Assembly (NCBI RefSeq): GCF_024868665.1
Contig: NC_079898.1
Coordinates: 22,677,364-22,741,363 of the forward strand
Direction: 5' to 3'
Length of the DNA stretch: 64,000 nucleotides
DNA from: Triplophysa rosa
Lineage: Eukaryota > Chordata > Actinopteri > Cypriniformes > Nemacheilidae
Position numbers and translations under genes: made by a program. Positions within the stretch are counted from its first letter, which is position 1; each line of letters opens with the position of its first letter. Below are positions 63,317 to 64,000 of this stretch, piece by piece. The notes under the pieces are model-generated. The model did not search any database, was not told the origin of the DNA, and saw nothing but the letters and a program-made list of their open reading frames with translations.

Positions 63317-63387
63317 TCAGACGAAGTTGTTAGTGATCTGACGCTGGTGCTCAAATAAATCCTCGGTTTCAGCGCTGTAGGCGTCAC
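63317..63387 (-). CDS. loxl4: loxl4 last coding exon
   Basis: [20 protein letters not shown] then NFV and TGA at 63319-63317. Acceptor TCACAG ends at 63388. The completed Gly codon spans the junction. Confidence 0.88.
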
Positions 63388-63588
63388 CTGTGAAAGCAAA
63401 CGTGAATCAGACAGGGTACTGTATAAAGAGCACTGACACATGTGCGTGTCTTTCGGTTTGTTGTGGGGATTCGTACCTGCGTGACAGCCGTACATGAAAA
63501 CTCTATGGCCGTCGTATCGGCAACGACAGCGCATGACGTTGTTCATAAAGTCGGATTCGGCCATGTCCAGTGATGGATTGACCTCGAC
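63317..63588 (-). CDS. loxl4: loxl4, lysyl oxidase-like 4, partial (last two coding exons)
   Basis: Exons 63588-63477 and 63387-63317 join in frame to 60 residues plus TGA. They start [14 protein letters not shown], pass [16 protein letters not shown] and end [18 protein letters not shown] then ITNNFV. This is the end of the lysyl oxidase catalytic domain of the scavenger-receptor-type members (LOXL2/3/4). The GDAY...NN tail and the position beside crtac1 favour LOXL4. Family knowledge: a secreted copper amine oxidase that oxidises lysines of collagen and elastin for cross-linking. The copper site, quinone cofactor residues and SRCR domains lie beyond 64000. Acceptors and donor are GT-AG. Confidence 0.88.
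63477..63588 (-). CDS. loxl4: loxl4 penultimate coding exon
   Basis: 112 bases encoding [20 protein letters not shown] then [17 protein letters not shown] plus one base. Acceptor TTGTCAG at 63591-63589, donor GTACGA at 63476. Confidence 0.9.
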
Positions 63589-64000
63589 CTGACAAAACAC
63601 ACAAAAATAGATCTCGATTTATACACAACTGTTTAAAACTGGTAATATTTTAAACGAGCTTACATCATCCTAAATGGGAGAGACTTTACAAACGTCTATA
63701 CTCACGCAACCGTGGGTTTAATTCTAGAAATCAGATGAACTGTCTGAACTGTAGGTGTCTTTTACTATGCCAAAATGGAACAATAGTGTTTTCTTTCGTT
63801 TTATCACAGCATTGTAAAACTTTCACAACTCTAGTTTGCTCATCAAACCAACATGAGTCAACACGCCTTCCATATTACAGTTATACAATTGCAATATATT
63901 CATTTACAACTATGAAAAGTTTAGCCAGGGTATGGGCACAAAAGTGTCTTTGAGAGACTTGCATTATTCTATGTAAATTGAAAAAATCATTGAAGCAGAT
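63589..64000 (-). other. loxl4: loxl4 intron, running off the window
   Basis: No further exon is visible before the window ends; the frame at 63735-63953 on the plus strand is unsupported. Confidence 0.6.

Overview
The window is vertebrate nuclear DNA, most likely from a teleost and probably a cyprinid. Its genes are split into short exons by canonical GT-AG introns. It is AT-rich and full of short fish-type mobile-element remnants, above all a fold-back family with ends like GGGATAGTTCACCCAAAAAT present in at least thirteen copies. No bacterial, viral or plasmid organisation is visible. Most long open reading frames are chance or antisense frames; the real coding content is about 2.6 kb.

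Three genes can be assembled exon by exon. (1) golga7b, plus strand, 1719-14654: five coding exons, 157 residues, a palmitoylation-cofactor (golgin A7) family protein. Its last intron looks like a minor-spliceosome (U12) intron with the rare AT-AG ends. (2) crtac1, minus strand, 45872-26800: fourteen coding exons whose phases all match, 636 residues, with signal peptide, calcium-binding FG-GAP/VCBS-type repeats, UnbV/ASPIC domain, EGF-like domain and a hydrophobic C-terminal tail. (3) loxl4, minus strand, the last two coding exons only (63588-63317); the rest lies beyond the right edge. The order golga7b > < crtac1 ... < loxl4 agrees with my recollection of human 10q24.2. Human R3HCC1L, which I recall between CRTAC1 and LOXL4, was not recognised here.

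Layout: 1-1.7 kb upstream of golga7b; 1.7-14.7 kb golga7b, with a 7.4-kb first intron holding a solo LTR and an interspersed repeat; 14.7-26.8 kb between the convergent 3' ends, with repeats only; 26.8-45.9 kb crtac1; 45.9-63.3 kb a repeat-rich gap with no supported gene; 63.3-64 kb the 3' end of loxl4.

The genes do not form a pathway: one acts in protein palmitoylation at Golgi and plasma membrane, the other two in the extracellular matrix. I found no sign of a new multi-gene system. The strongest unusual signals are the AT-AG intron, a 21-bp minisatellite, a near-palindromic element about 400 bp upstream of the crtac1 start codon, and several nested or splice-site-adjacent mobile elements.
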